Source: an uncultured Verrucomicrobiota bacterium (lineage in GTDB: Bacteria > Verrucomicrobiota > Verrucomicrobiae > Opitutales > Opitutaceae). From it: a stretch of DNA of 7,142 nt. This document shows, in pieces, positions 1 to 5,599 of this stretch. The DNA lies in assembly GCA_946481225.1 (NCBI GenBank), contig CAMLNJ010000152.1:1-7142 (forward strand). Direction: 5' to 3'. The notes below the pieces were generated by a model, which was not told where the DNA came from, made no database searches, and saw only the letters and a program-made list of their open reading frames with translations. The number at the start of each line of letters is the position of its first letter. Positions within the stretch are counted from its first letter, which is position 1. A program made the position numbers and the translations under genes.

Positions 1-1252
1 CGCCGAGGCGGCGGATGTAGCCGAAGTTGTCGTCGACCCAGACGAGCGTGACGTCGTCCGGAATCTCGAGCCCGGCGTCGTAGATGGGGAGCACTTCCTT
101 GTAGGGCACGAAGCACTGCGCCACGGGGCCCCATTGGCGGGAGACATGCCGGTCGAGCAGGGCGCGCTGATCGGCGATGACCGAGCGGACGAGGTCGATG
201 CGCTCGGGCAGGGCCGTGGGGGGCGCGGCCATGCCGCGATCATGGATGCCGCGGATGCCAAGGGTCCAGACGGCCTCGTGCCGGCCGCGGGTCTTGGCGC
301 TCCACTCCCAGTAGGAGTGGATGACGTCGCGGTTGATGCCGTAGTTCCACGGGCCGCGCGCCTTCTCATCCCAGTGGATGTTGTTGCACAACATCGGCTC
401 GCAGTGGGAGGAGCCGGCGACGATGCCGTAGTGGTCGGCGAGCGCGATGCTTTCGGGCATGCGCTCGAACTCGCGGCTGCACTCGTGCATGGCGGGCCAG
501 ACGTAGTTGAGGCGCAGGCGCAGCATCAGCTCGAAGATCTTCGCGTAGGTCTTGGGGCCGATGTCGCCGGACTCGGGCTCGAAAGTCTTGGCGGCCCAGG
601 GGTGGAGGCCCCAGTCCTCGTCGTTGATGAAGATGCCGCGATACTTCACCGCAGGCGCTTCTTCCAGCCGCCGGTCGGCGTCGACGAATAGACGCGGGCG
701 ACGGGGCACGGGCACGTCGGCCCACCAATACCAAGGAGACACGCCGATTTGCCGGGAGAGTTCGTAGATGCCGTAGAGGGTGCCGCGCCGGTCGGAGCCG
801 GCGATGACGAGGGCTTGGTCGACGCCGGGCAAGGGGCGCGCGACGGTGGCGATGACAAAGCCTTCCCAACGGCCGGCGAGGGTGGCGGCGTCGAGCTTGC
901 CGGAGACGACGAGCGCGTCGATGAGCGCGCTGTGGCCGACGGTGCCGATGATGACGGGCCGGGAGGCGGGCGGCGAGGCGACAGGGGCGGTGCTGAGGGC
1001 GGGGCTGAGATCGGTGACGCGGTGGAGATCGACACGAAGATCGCCCAGGGCGCGGATTACGGAGGCGTGGTCGGCGGCGTCGTGCCAGAGCGGGGCGGCG
1101 ACGTCGGAGTCGACGAGGGGGAAGGCGTCGGCCGACGAGGGATCGTCGGAGACGATGGACTCCGGCAGGCCGAGGGCGGCTTCGGCGACAGATGCGGAGA
1201 AAACAAACGCGAGCGTGAGAAGGAGGAGCGAGCGTCGGAGAAGCCGGAGCAT
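1..1252 (-). CDS. GH115 xylan alpha-1,2-(4-O-methyl)glucuronidase, partial (3' end outside window)
   Basis: This is the N-terminal 417 residues of an exported alpha-glucuronidase; the reading frame is open through position 1. GH115 enzymes remove (4-O-methyl)glucuronic acid from internal xylose residues of xylan by an inverting mechanism. Seen: a signal peptide (LRLLRR n-region, leucine-rich core, likely cleavage after AEA, residues 24-26). An N-terminal alpha/beta domain at about 97-185 holds the family blocks GSDRRGTLYGIYELS (152-166) and IGVSPWYWWADVPVP (169-183). The barrel then begins with KYRGIFINDEDWGLHPW (203-219), LRLNYVWPAMHE (246-257), SSHCEPMLCNN (281-291), WTLGIRGIHDRGM (329-341) and VWVDDNFGY (404-412). 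I recognise these blocks as GH115; I do not assign individual catalytic residues. Family members are usually 800-1000 residues, so roughly half is missing. The ATG at 1252 is chosen because it starts the signal peptide; no Shine-Dalgarno sequence precedes it. It lies 116 nt downstream of the repeat protein. Confidence 0.95.
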   Translation of the reverse strand, partial: MLRLLRRSLLLLTLAFVFSASVAEAALGLPESIVSDDPSSADAFPLVDSDVAAPLWHDAADHASVIRALGDLRVDLHRVTDLSPALSTAPVASPPASRPVIIGTVGHSALIDALVVSGKLDAATLAGRWEGFVIATVARPLPGVDQALVIAGSDRRGTLYGIYELSRQIGVSPWYWWADVPVPRRPRLFVDADRRLEEAPAVKYRGIFINDEDWGLHPWAAKTFEPESGDIGPKTYAKIFELMLRLRLNYVWPAMHECSREFERMPESIALADHYGIVAGSSHCEPMLCNNIHWDEKARGPWNYGINRDVIHSYWEWSAKTRGRHEAVWTLGIRGIHDRGMAAPPTALPERIDLVRSVIADQRALLDRHVSRQWGPVAQCFVPYKEVLPIYDAGLEIPDDVTLVWVDDNFGYIRRLG

Positions 1253-1309
1253 GAGGTGGTGGAGGGAAAGGCAACCATGGGACTGACCAGGGGATGCCGC
1301 CAGCTTGCT

Positions 1310-1326
1310 CGCCCCGGCATGGGGCG
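1310..1326. other. Small GC hairpin in the GH115 leader region
   Basis: CGCCCC (1310-1315) pairs with GGGGCG (1321-1326) around a 5-nt loop, giving a perfect 6-bp stem. It sits 58 nt upstream of the GH115 start codon. There is no T-run on the minus strand after it, so it is not a standard intrinsic terminator. It may be a leader structure or simply chance in GC-rich DNA. Confidence 0.3.
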
Positions 1327-1347
1327 CGTCGCACGTAATCGGACTGG

Positions 1348-1368
1348 CATGTTCGCGAGCGGAACGTG
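1348..1368. promoter_or_regulatory. Inverted repeat directly after the repeat-protein stop codon
   Basis: Arms CATGTTC (1348-1354) and GAACGTG (1362-1368) pair with one G-T wobble around a 7-nt centre, and abut the stop codon at 1369-1371. No T-run follows on the minus strand. It could be a weak transcript-end hairpin for the upstream gene or an operator for GH115; the sequence does not decide between them. Confidence 0.25.
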
Positions 1369-2565
1369 TCAGGGACCGACGACGCCGTTGCGGCCGAGCT
1401 TTGCGATCTGCTCGGAAGACAGCGTTTGCAGGAGGGACTCGTTCAGTCGGGCTTGGAGCGCGGATACCTGATCTTGGATCTTCTCGGGAGGAATCCCGGC
1501 GGCATAGGCGGAGAGCTTTACGCGCCTGGTTTCCGTTTCGTGGGCATGGAGGAGCTCGAAGACGTTTTCGATGTCCTGCGCGCTGAGCCGCCAACTCGGC
1601 GCGAAGTCGACCATCGTTTGGTAGCGAGGGTCCTGCTGCTTGCGGTAGAGCGCGTAGGCTTTTTCGCCGAGAGCCTGCTGGAGCTGCGCCTCCCTTAATT
1701 GGGTTAGCGCCTCCTGCTCTTGATCCAGTTTCGCGCTGTCGATGGATCCGTGCTGGGCCGCGATTTGCAGGTCCGCCCTTCCGTCGCCGAAGGTGCCCTC
1801 GATCTCTTGGACTTGGGCGAATTGGGCTTCGGAGATCCCGAGGCCGCGAAGTTCGCGTCGGAGGTAGGCGGGTATCCCGGAGTCTCGGGCTTCGTTAAAT
1901 CGTTCAAACCCGACCAGTTTTTTCAGCTCTTGCTCGTAGTCGGCCTGGGCGATCTCGACGCGCTCGTCGTAGGCGGCCGGATCGATTTCCTTCTTCAGCT
2001 TGGCGCGTTCGAGGGCGCGCAGCCGGTCCGTGAGCGCGGTGCGAAGGGGGTGCAGCTTGTTCGCCTCGTCGGCGGTGAGGGCCAGGGCGCCGGTGTTGAT
2101 ATCGAAAAACTTTCGGTTGCGATCCCACTCACGAAACGCGTCCTCGCCGAGGGCGTCCCGCATGGCAGCTTCGAGCGCGATTTCGCGGTCCAGGTTGAAG
2201 AGGGCCAAGTCCTCCATCTCGACCTTTCCGTTGGTGTATTGCTTTTGCAGCTCGATATCGCGCTCGCTCCATTTCGCGTGGAAGTCCGCTTGGATGGCGG
2301 CGATGAGAACGTGCCGAGGGACGTTGCTCCGATGCAGGCTTTCCCTCCAATCCGTGCCGTCGGTTTCGCGCATCGAAGGGCGAGTTTGTTCGTCGGCGGC
2401 CCCGAGGGGGCTCCGCGTCCGTCCGTGCAGTTCGTCTTCCGGCGCCGGCCGGGCGATTTGAGGCGGTGAATTTCGCAGATTCGCGAGCAGGAGGACGGCG
2501 ATCAGGCCTGCGTTCAGCGCAAGGGAAGCGATGGTGAGAGGGCTTGTTTTTTCGGTGCAACGCAT
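1369..2565 (-). CDS. Membrane-anchored protein with four helical repeats, function unknown
   Basis: A 398-residue protein that I cannot assign to a named family. Residues 8-30 form one hydrophobic segment (TIASLALNAGLIAVLLLANL) after a short N-terminus, so it is probably a signal anchor with the rest in the periplasm. A Pro/Arg-rich linker follows (31-75). The remainder is charged, rich in Glu, Arg, Gln and Ala, and predicted by eye to be almost all helix. It contains four degenerate repeats of about 70 residues at 80-150, 161-229, 241-312 and 326-394. Repeats 2-4 open with LTADE, ISEAQ or LSAQD, have an Ile exactly 31 residues later, and end about 22-24 residues after that with an LG-like turn (LVGFERF, LGEKAY, LSSEQI). 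The LTxxE/Q-type openings recall Spy/CpxP-like periplasmic helical proteins, but that is only a resemblance. It has no catalytic motif. The ATG at 2565 puts the anchor at the N-terminus; no Shine-Dalgarno sequence is visible. A role in envelope sensing or scaffolding is conjecture. Confidence 0.85.
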   Translation of the reverse strand: MRCTEKTSPLTIASLALNAGLIAVLLLANLRNSPPQIARPAPEDELHGRTRSPLGAADEQTRPSMRETDGTDWRESLHRSNVPRHVLIAAIQADFHAKWSERDIELQKQYTNGKVEMEDLALFNLDREIALEAAMRDALGEDAFREWDRNRKFFDINTGALALTADEANKLHPLRTALTDRLRALERAKLKKEIDPAAYDERVEIAQADYEQELKKLVGFERFNEARDSGIPAYLRRELRGLGISEAQFAQVQEIEGTFGDGRADLQIAAQHGSIDSAKLDQEQEALTQLREAQLQQALGEKAYALYRKQQDPRYQTMVDFAPSWRLSAQDIENVFELLHAHETETRRVKLSAYAAGIPPEKIQDQVSALQARLNESLLQTLSSEQIAKLGRNGVVGP

Positions 2566-2613
2566 AGCAGGTGGCCGATGGCGGGGTGCGGGCGCGGGTC
2601 GTGGCGCCCGAAG

Positions 2614-2681
2614 GCCCCTCCGCCTTTTGATCCTAGAAATTTCCCTCCCAACTGCGATTTCTAGGTTGATGGCGGAGGGGC
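2614..2681. terminator. Nested inverted repeat between second GH30 and repeat protein; possible transcript end
   Basis: Outer arms GCCCCTCCGCC (2614-2624) and GGCGGAGGGGC (2671-2681) are perfect 11-bp complements. Inside them CCTAGAAAT (2632-2640) and ATTTCTAGG (2657-2665) are perfect 9-bp complements, separated from the outer arms by short AT-rich bulges and closed by a 16-nt loop. It starts 14 nt past the second GH30 stop codon, which suits a transcript-end structure. Neither strand has a U-run after it, so it is not a canonical intrinsic terminator; it may instead protect the mRNA 3' end, or be a palindromic repeat element. Confidence 0.5.
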
Positions 2682-2695
2682 GGGGACAAGGCGGG

Positions 2696-3925
2696 TTAGT
2701 ATATCAAGGTCGTGACGCTTTGAGCGGGGAGGGAGGCCCAGAACGAACCGCTGGAGGCGTTGATCGAGGCGATGGTCGCGAGGTCTTCGCTCGAGGATGT
2801 GCGCCAACGGGTCATGGTGCCCAGCGTGGCGCCGGAGATCGAGAACTGCTGGTTGACCGTGGTGGTCGAGTTGTTGACGGCCACGATGACGTATTTTCCG
2901 GAGCCCTTGAACGCGGTGACGTAGACGCCGCTGGTCGGGTTTGCGGTGGAATCGACCCGGACGTAGCCCGGTTGCACGGCGCGGGACCATTGGGAGAAAA
3001 CGCAGCCGCGCTTGCTTCGGTTGCCGTTGGCATCGAGGGGACCGTATACACGTTTCAAATACCAGTGCAGGTAGGCGTTGACTTGCGCGGTGTGAAGGAA
3101 GTCGTGGAGGCCTTTGGCGGTCTTGAGGACGCCCGTCATGCTTTGGTCGTCGATCAGGTGTTCCGTCATCCAGACCTCCTTGCCCTTGTTTTTGGCCAAG
3201 GTGTAGTAAGCGGCGGTCGCGCCGTAGGCGTGCCCGCCTACGATGTCGAGATTCGCTGCGGCGGTGGTGTCGTTCAAGGTCGGGTCCGTCATGGCCTGCC
3301 GGAATTGGAACGATTCGGCCGCGATCACCTTCGTGGAGGCGAAGGCCCCCATCTGGCTCTTCACGAAGTCGCGGATCTCCGTCGCGGTCCAGTCGCAGGA
3401 AACGTAGGTCACCTGGTAGTCCGGTTCGTTTTGCACGGAGATCGCGTGAAGCTCGCTGCCGTTGGCGCGGGCGTAGTTCACGAAGTTGACGAGGTGATTC
3501 TTGTAGTTGGCGTATTCGGTGGTCTTCAGGCTGCCTCCGACGGTGTCGTTGTTGGTCTTCATCTCCGGGGGAGGGCTCCAGGGAGTGGCCATGACGATCG
3601 CGCCGCGGCTCTTGGCCATCGCGCCGCGGGAAACCTCGGCGGACCAGCTCGAGCTGGCCGAGTTGGCGGGCACCTCGATGCGAGCTATGTCGAAGCCAAG
3701 GGTGCCGCCTCCGCTGGTGAAGCCTTTGTCCATGTCCGTGGCGGTGAGGCCGCCTTGCCAGCCGATGGTGCAGGCGCCAAATCCACGGATGGTTTGTTTG
3801 GTGCTGCCGAAGTTGATGCTGCAGGTGGCCGCTTGCAGATGCGGCGCGTGAAGGGACAGGAGCAGCGCGGCGGCCGCCGCGAGTCCTGAACGAGGAACGT
3901 AGTTGGTGGGGTTGTTTTTTTTCAT
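2696..3925 (-). CDS. GH30 (subfamily 8-like) endo-beta-1,4-xylanase, second tandem copy
   Basis: A secreted 409-residue xylanase that cuts the xylan backbone; GH30_8 enzymes classically require a methylglucuronate branch near the cleavage site. Seen: a signal peptide (MKKNN n-region, LAAAAALLLSL core, likely cleavage after LQA at residue 32). The (beta/alpha)8 barrel starts at about residue 44 with QTIRGFGACTIGW (44-56). The acid/base Glu is E167 in QNEPDY and the nucleophile is E255 in VWMTE. The conserved WYLKRVYGPLDANGNRSKRG block is at 288-307. The C-terminal side beta-domain ends in LPAQSVTTLIY. No carbohydrate-binding module or dockerin is present; length is normal for a bare GH30_8. 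Odd points: the loop after the nucleophile is short, and the start codon directly follows a C10A7 run. An in-frame TTG at 3955 would add ten residues, but the ATG at 3925 gives the better signal peptide. It is about 82% identical to the copy at 4160-5380 by hand alignment, and a terminator lies between the two. Confidence 0.96.
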   Translation of the reverse strand: MKKNNPTNYVPRSGLAAAAALLLSLHAPHLQAATCSINFGSTKQTIRGFGACTIGWQGGLTATDMDKGFTSGGGTLGFDIARIEVPANSASSSWSAEVSRGAMAKSRGAIVMATPWSPPPEMKTNNDTVGGSLKTTEYANYKNHLVNFVNYARANGSELHAISVQNEPDYQVTYVSCDWTATEIRDFVKSQMGAFASTKVIAAESFQFRQAMTDPTLNDTTAAANLDIVGGHAYGATAAYYTLAKNKGKEVWMTEHLIDDQSMTGVLKTAKGLHDFLHTAQVNAYLHWYLKRVYGPLDANGNRSKRGCVFSQWSRAVQPGYVRVDSTANPTSGVYVTAFKGSGKYVIVAVNNSTTTVNQQFSISGATLGTMTRWRTSSSEDLATIASINASSGSFWASLPAQSVTTLIY

Positions 3926-3942
3926 TTTTTTTGGGGGGGGGG
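3915..3942 (-). repeat. C10-A7-ATG-A8 homopolymer run spanning the second GH30 start
   Basis: Read on the minus strand, ten C (3942-3933) and seven A (3932-3926) lead directly into the ATG (3925-3923), which is followed by eight A (3922-3915) encoding the Lys-rich n-region. There is no purine-rich ribosome binding site, so the A-rich leader may serve in its place. Such runs are prone to slippage in replication and transcription. A change in the A8 run would shift the reading frame after codon 1, and a change in the upstream runs would alter leader length. Confidence 0.85.
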
Positions 3943-4110
3943 AAGACTTTGCCAATCCGTGCTGGCCCGAGGGGGGGAAGCCGGCGGCCTCATGGTGCAG
4001 TGCCTCGCGCCGCCGTCCGTCGCCGGGCCTGTTTCGCGGGAACCCGTGGATACCCTTTCGTCGCGTCCGACCGTGGCGTCACCAGCGGGCGTATGGGCGG
4101 AGATGTGGCG
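3943..4110 (-). promoter_or_regulatory. Presumed promoter region of the second GH30
   Basis: This 168-nt stretch lies between the terminator of the first GH30 and the homopolymer run of the second, so if the terminator works, the second copy needs a promoter here. I see no convincing -35/-10 pair and no operator-like palindrome. The call rests on position alone. Confidence 0.35.
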
Positions 4111-4152
4111 AAAAAAGCGGCTCCCTCCGTCTACCGAGAGCGGAGGGGGCCG
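4111..4152 (-). terminator. Intrinsic terminator after the first GH30
   Basis: On the minus strand, CGGCCCCCTCCG (4152-4141) pairs with CGGAGGGAGCCG (4129-4118): a 12-bp stem with one C-A mismatch and an 11-nt loop. One base later come six T (4116-4111). It begins 7 nt past the stop codon of the first GH30. This is the textbook layout of a Rho-independent terminator, and it should limit read-through into the second copy. Confidence 0.85.
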
Positions 4153-4159
4153 GCGGGAA

Positions 4160-5380
4160 TCAGTTCGTCATGAAGGTCGTGACGCTTTGAGCGGGGAGCC
4201 ACGACCAGAACGACCCGCTGGAGGCGTCGATCGCGGCGATGGTCGCCAGATCCTCGTTGGAAGAGGTGCGCCAGCGGCTCATCGAGCCCACGGTGGCGCC
4301 GGAGAGGGAAAATTGCTGGGAGATCCCGGTCGTCGAGTTGTTGACGGCCACGATGACGTATTTTCCGGAGCCCTTGAAGGCGGTGACATAGATGCCGCTG
4401 GTCGGGTTGCCGGTGGAATCGACCCGGACATAACCCGGTTCGACGGCGCGGGCCCATTGGGCGAACACGCAGCCGCGCTTGCTGCGGTTGCCGTTGGCGT
4501 CGAGCGGTCCGTATACGCGTTTCAAATACCAATGCAGGTAGGCGTTGTGTTGCCCGGTGTGGAGGCAGTCGTGGATGCTCTTGGCGGTCTTGATCACCCC
4601 CGCGAGGGTCTGGTCGTCGATCAGGTATTCCGTCATCCAGACCTCCTTGCCTTTGGACTTGGCGAGGTCGTCGTAGGCGATGGTGGCGCCGTAGGCGTGC
4701 CCGCCGACGATATCGAGGTTGTTTACGGCGGTGGCGTCGTCGAGGATGGGGTCGGTGTAGGACTTTTTGAAATTGAACGACTCGGATGCGATTACCTTGG
4801 TGGAGCCGAAGACGCTCATCTGGTCGCGCACGAAGTTGCGGAGCTCCTCCGGGGTCCAGTCGCAGGAAACGTAGGTGACCTCGTAATCGGGCTCGTTCTG
4901 CATGGAGATCCCGTGAAGCTCGCTGCCGTTGGCGCGGGCGTAGTTCACGAAGTTGACGAGGTGGTTCTTGTAATTGGCGTATTCGGTGGTCTTCAGGCTG
5001 CCCGAGACGGTGTCGTTGTTGGTCTTCATTTCCGGGGGCGGGCTCCACGGGGTGGCCATGACGATCGCACCGCGGCTTTTGGCCATGGCTCCGCGCGAGA
5101 CCTCCGCGGACCACCCTGAGCTGTCCGAGGTGGCGGGCACCTCTATGCGGGCTATGTCGAACCCGACGGTGCCGCCTCCGCTCGTGAATCCCTTGTCCAT
5201 GTCGGTCGCGGTGAGGCCGCCTTGCCAGCCGATGGTGCAGGCTCCGAATCCGCGAATGGTCTGTTTGGTGTTGCTGAAGTTTACGTTGCAGGTGGCGGCG
5301 CCGAGGGGCAGGACGAGGGCGGAAAGGCCGAGGACGAGAAGCGCGCCGCGGGCGCGCGAGAGCTGCGGGTGGGGTGTCAT
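4160..5380 (-). CDS. GH30 (subfamily 8-like) endo-beta-1,4-xylanase, first tandem copy
   Basis: A secreted 406-residue paralogue of the gene at 2696-3925. Seen: a signal peptide (SRARG n-region, LLVLGLSALVLPL core, cleavage near LGA/AT at residues 26-30). The barrel begins with QTIRGFGACTIGW (40-52). The acid/base Glu is E163 in QNEPDY and the nucleophile is E251 in VWMTE. The WYLKRVYGPLDANGNRSKRG block is at 284-303. The C-terminal beta-domain ends in LPAQSVTTFMTN, very like the end of characterised GH30_8 xylanases. There is no binding module. Four cysteines (31, 48, 173, 304) are shared with the second copy; C272 is unique to this one. The frame stays open upstream to an ATG at 5515, but those extra 45 residues are Pro/Cys-rich and would bury the signal peptide, so 5380 is preferred. 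No Shine-Dalgarno sequence is visible. It lies 219 nt after the GH43 stop codon and has its own terminator at 4111-4152. Confidence 0.96.
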   Translation of the reverse strand: MTPHPQLSRARGALLVLGLSALVLPLGAATCNVNFSNTKQTIRGFGACTIGWQGGLTATDMDKGFTSGGGTVGFDIARIEVPATSDSSGWSAEVSRGAMAKSRGAIVMATPWSPPPEMKTNNDTVSGSLKTTEYANYKNHLVNFVNYARANGSELHGISMQNEPDYEVTYVSCDWTPEELRNFVRDQMSVFGSTKVIASESFNFKKSYTDPILDDATAVNNLDIVGGHAYGATIAYDDLAKSKGKEVWMTEYLIDDQTLAGVIKTAKSIHDCLHTGQHNAYLHWYLKRVYGPLDANGNRSKRGCVFAQWARAVEPGYVRVDSTGNPTSGIYVTAFKGSGKYVIVAVNNSTTGISQQFSLSGATVGSMSRWRTSSNEDLATIAAIDASSGSFWSWLPAQSVTTFMTN

Positions 5381-5452
5381 GGCGGGGTGGGGCTTGAGGA
5401 CGGAGCCTGGACCGACTAGGGGGTATTGGTCGCGAGGCCTTGGGGTGAGGCG

Positions 5453-5474
5453 GGCGTGCGCTGGCGGGCACGCC
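5453..5474. other. Small hairpin in the spacer upstream of the first GH30
   Basis: GGCGTGC (5453-5459) and GCACGCC (5468-5474) are perfect 7-bp complements around an 8-nt loop, about 70 nt before the start codon. It may be a leader structure; a chance match is quite possible in such GC-rich sequence. Confidence 0.3.
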
Positions 5475-5516
5475 GGGATGCACTCCGAGCAAGCGGAAGG
5501 CGGGGCCGAGCTCAAA

Positions 5517-5528
5517 ACCGATTTCGGT
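5517..5528. promoter_or_regulatory. 12-bp inverted repeat, possible operator upstream of the first GH30
   Basis: ACCGA-TT-TCGGT is a perfect 5-bp inverted repeat with a 2-bp centre, located 137 nt upstream of the first GH30 start codon. Its size and symmetry suit a dimeric regulator such as a LacI-family protein, but no regulator gene is in the window and I find no second copy before the other genes. No clear -35/-10 elements flank it. Confidence 0.3.
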
Positions 5529-5540
5529 CCAACGATAGAG

Positions 5541-5578
5541 CAGGGGGGCGGCGGACGACCCTTGAAAAGGCCCCCCTG
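5541..5578 (-). terminator. GC hairpin after GH43, weak terminator candidate
   Basis: CAGGGGGGC (5541-5549) and GCCCCCCTG (5570-5578) are perfect 9-bp complements around a 20-nt loop, starting 22 nt past the GH43 stop codon. No T-run follows on the minus strand, so it may be a pause, an mRNA 3'-end stabiliser, or a partial terminator between GH43 and the first GH30. Confidence 0.45.
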
Positions 5579-5599
5579 TGCGCGATATGCGGCCGGGGA

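Larger units (their letters stand above)
2699..5296 (-). repeat. Tandem duplication of the GH30 mature region (copies 2699-3829 and 4163-5296)
   Basis: The mature parts of the two GH30 genes align almost without gaps (about 377 residues, roughly 66 differences, all counted by hand). Nucleotide identity includes exact runs: 47 bp shared by 2865-2911 and 4332-4378, and 52 bp shared by 3445-3496 and 4912-4963. Signal peptides and 5' leaders are unrelated between the copies. The pattern is that of a direct gene duplication followed by divergence. Confidence 0.9.

Noticed and set aside
134..691. Plus-strand open frame of 185 codons
   Set aside because: It is antisense to GH115 with low-complexity Ala/Val/Gly/Asp composition and no recognisable domain.
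366..1334. Minus-strand open frame of 322 codons over the GH115 gene
   Set aside because: It is an Arg/Pro-rich off-frame product. The frame starting at 1252 gives a signal peptide and unmistakable GH115 blocks and stays open to the window edge.
2531..3889. Plus-strand open frame of 452 codons opposite the second GH30
   Set aside because: It is antisense to a gene with clear catalytic motifs, and its Gly/Val/Asp-rich composition is typical of mirror frames in GC-rich DNA. The matching frame opposite the first GH30 (3959-5119) gives a similar peptide only because the genes are paralogues.
3926..3955. TTG at 3955 as the start of the second GH30
   Set aside because: It would put the homopolymer run in the coding sequence and lengthen the n-region for no benefit. 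It is kept only as a minor alternative.
5381..5515. Upstream ATG at 5515 as the start of the first GH30
   Set aside because: The added 45 residues are Pro/Cys/His-rich and would place the signal peptide internally; the ATG at 5380 starts a normal signal peptide.
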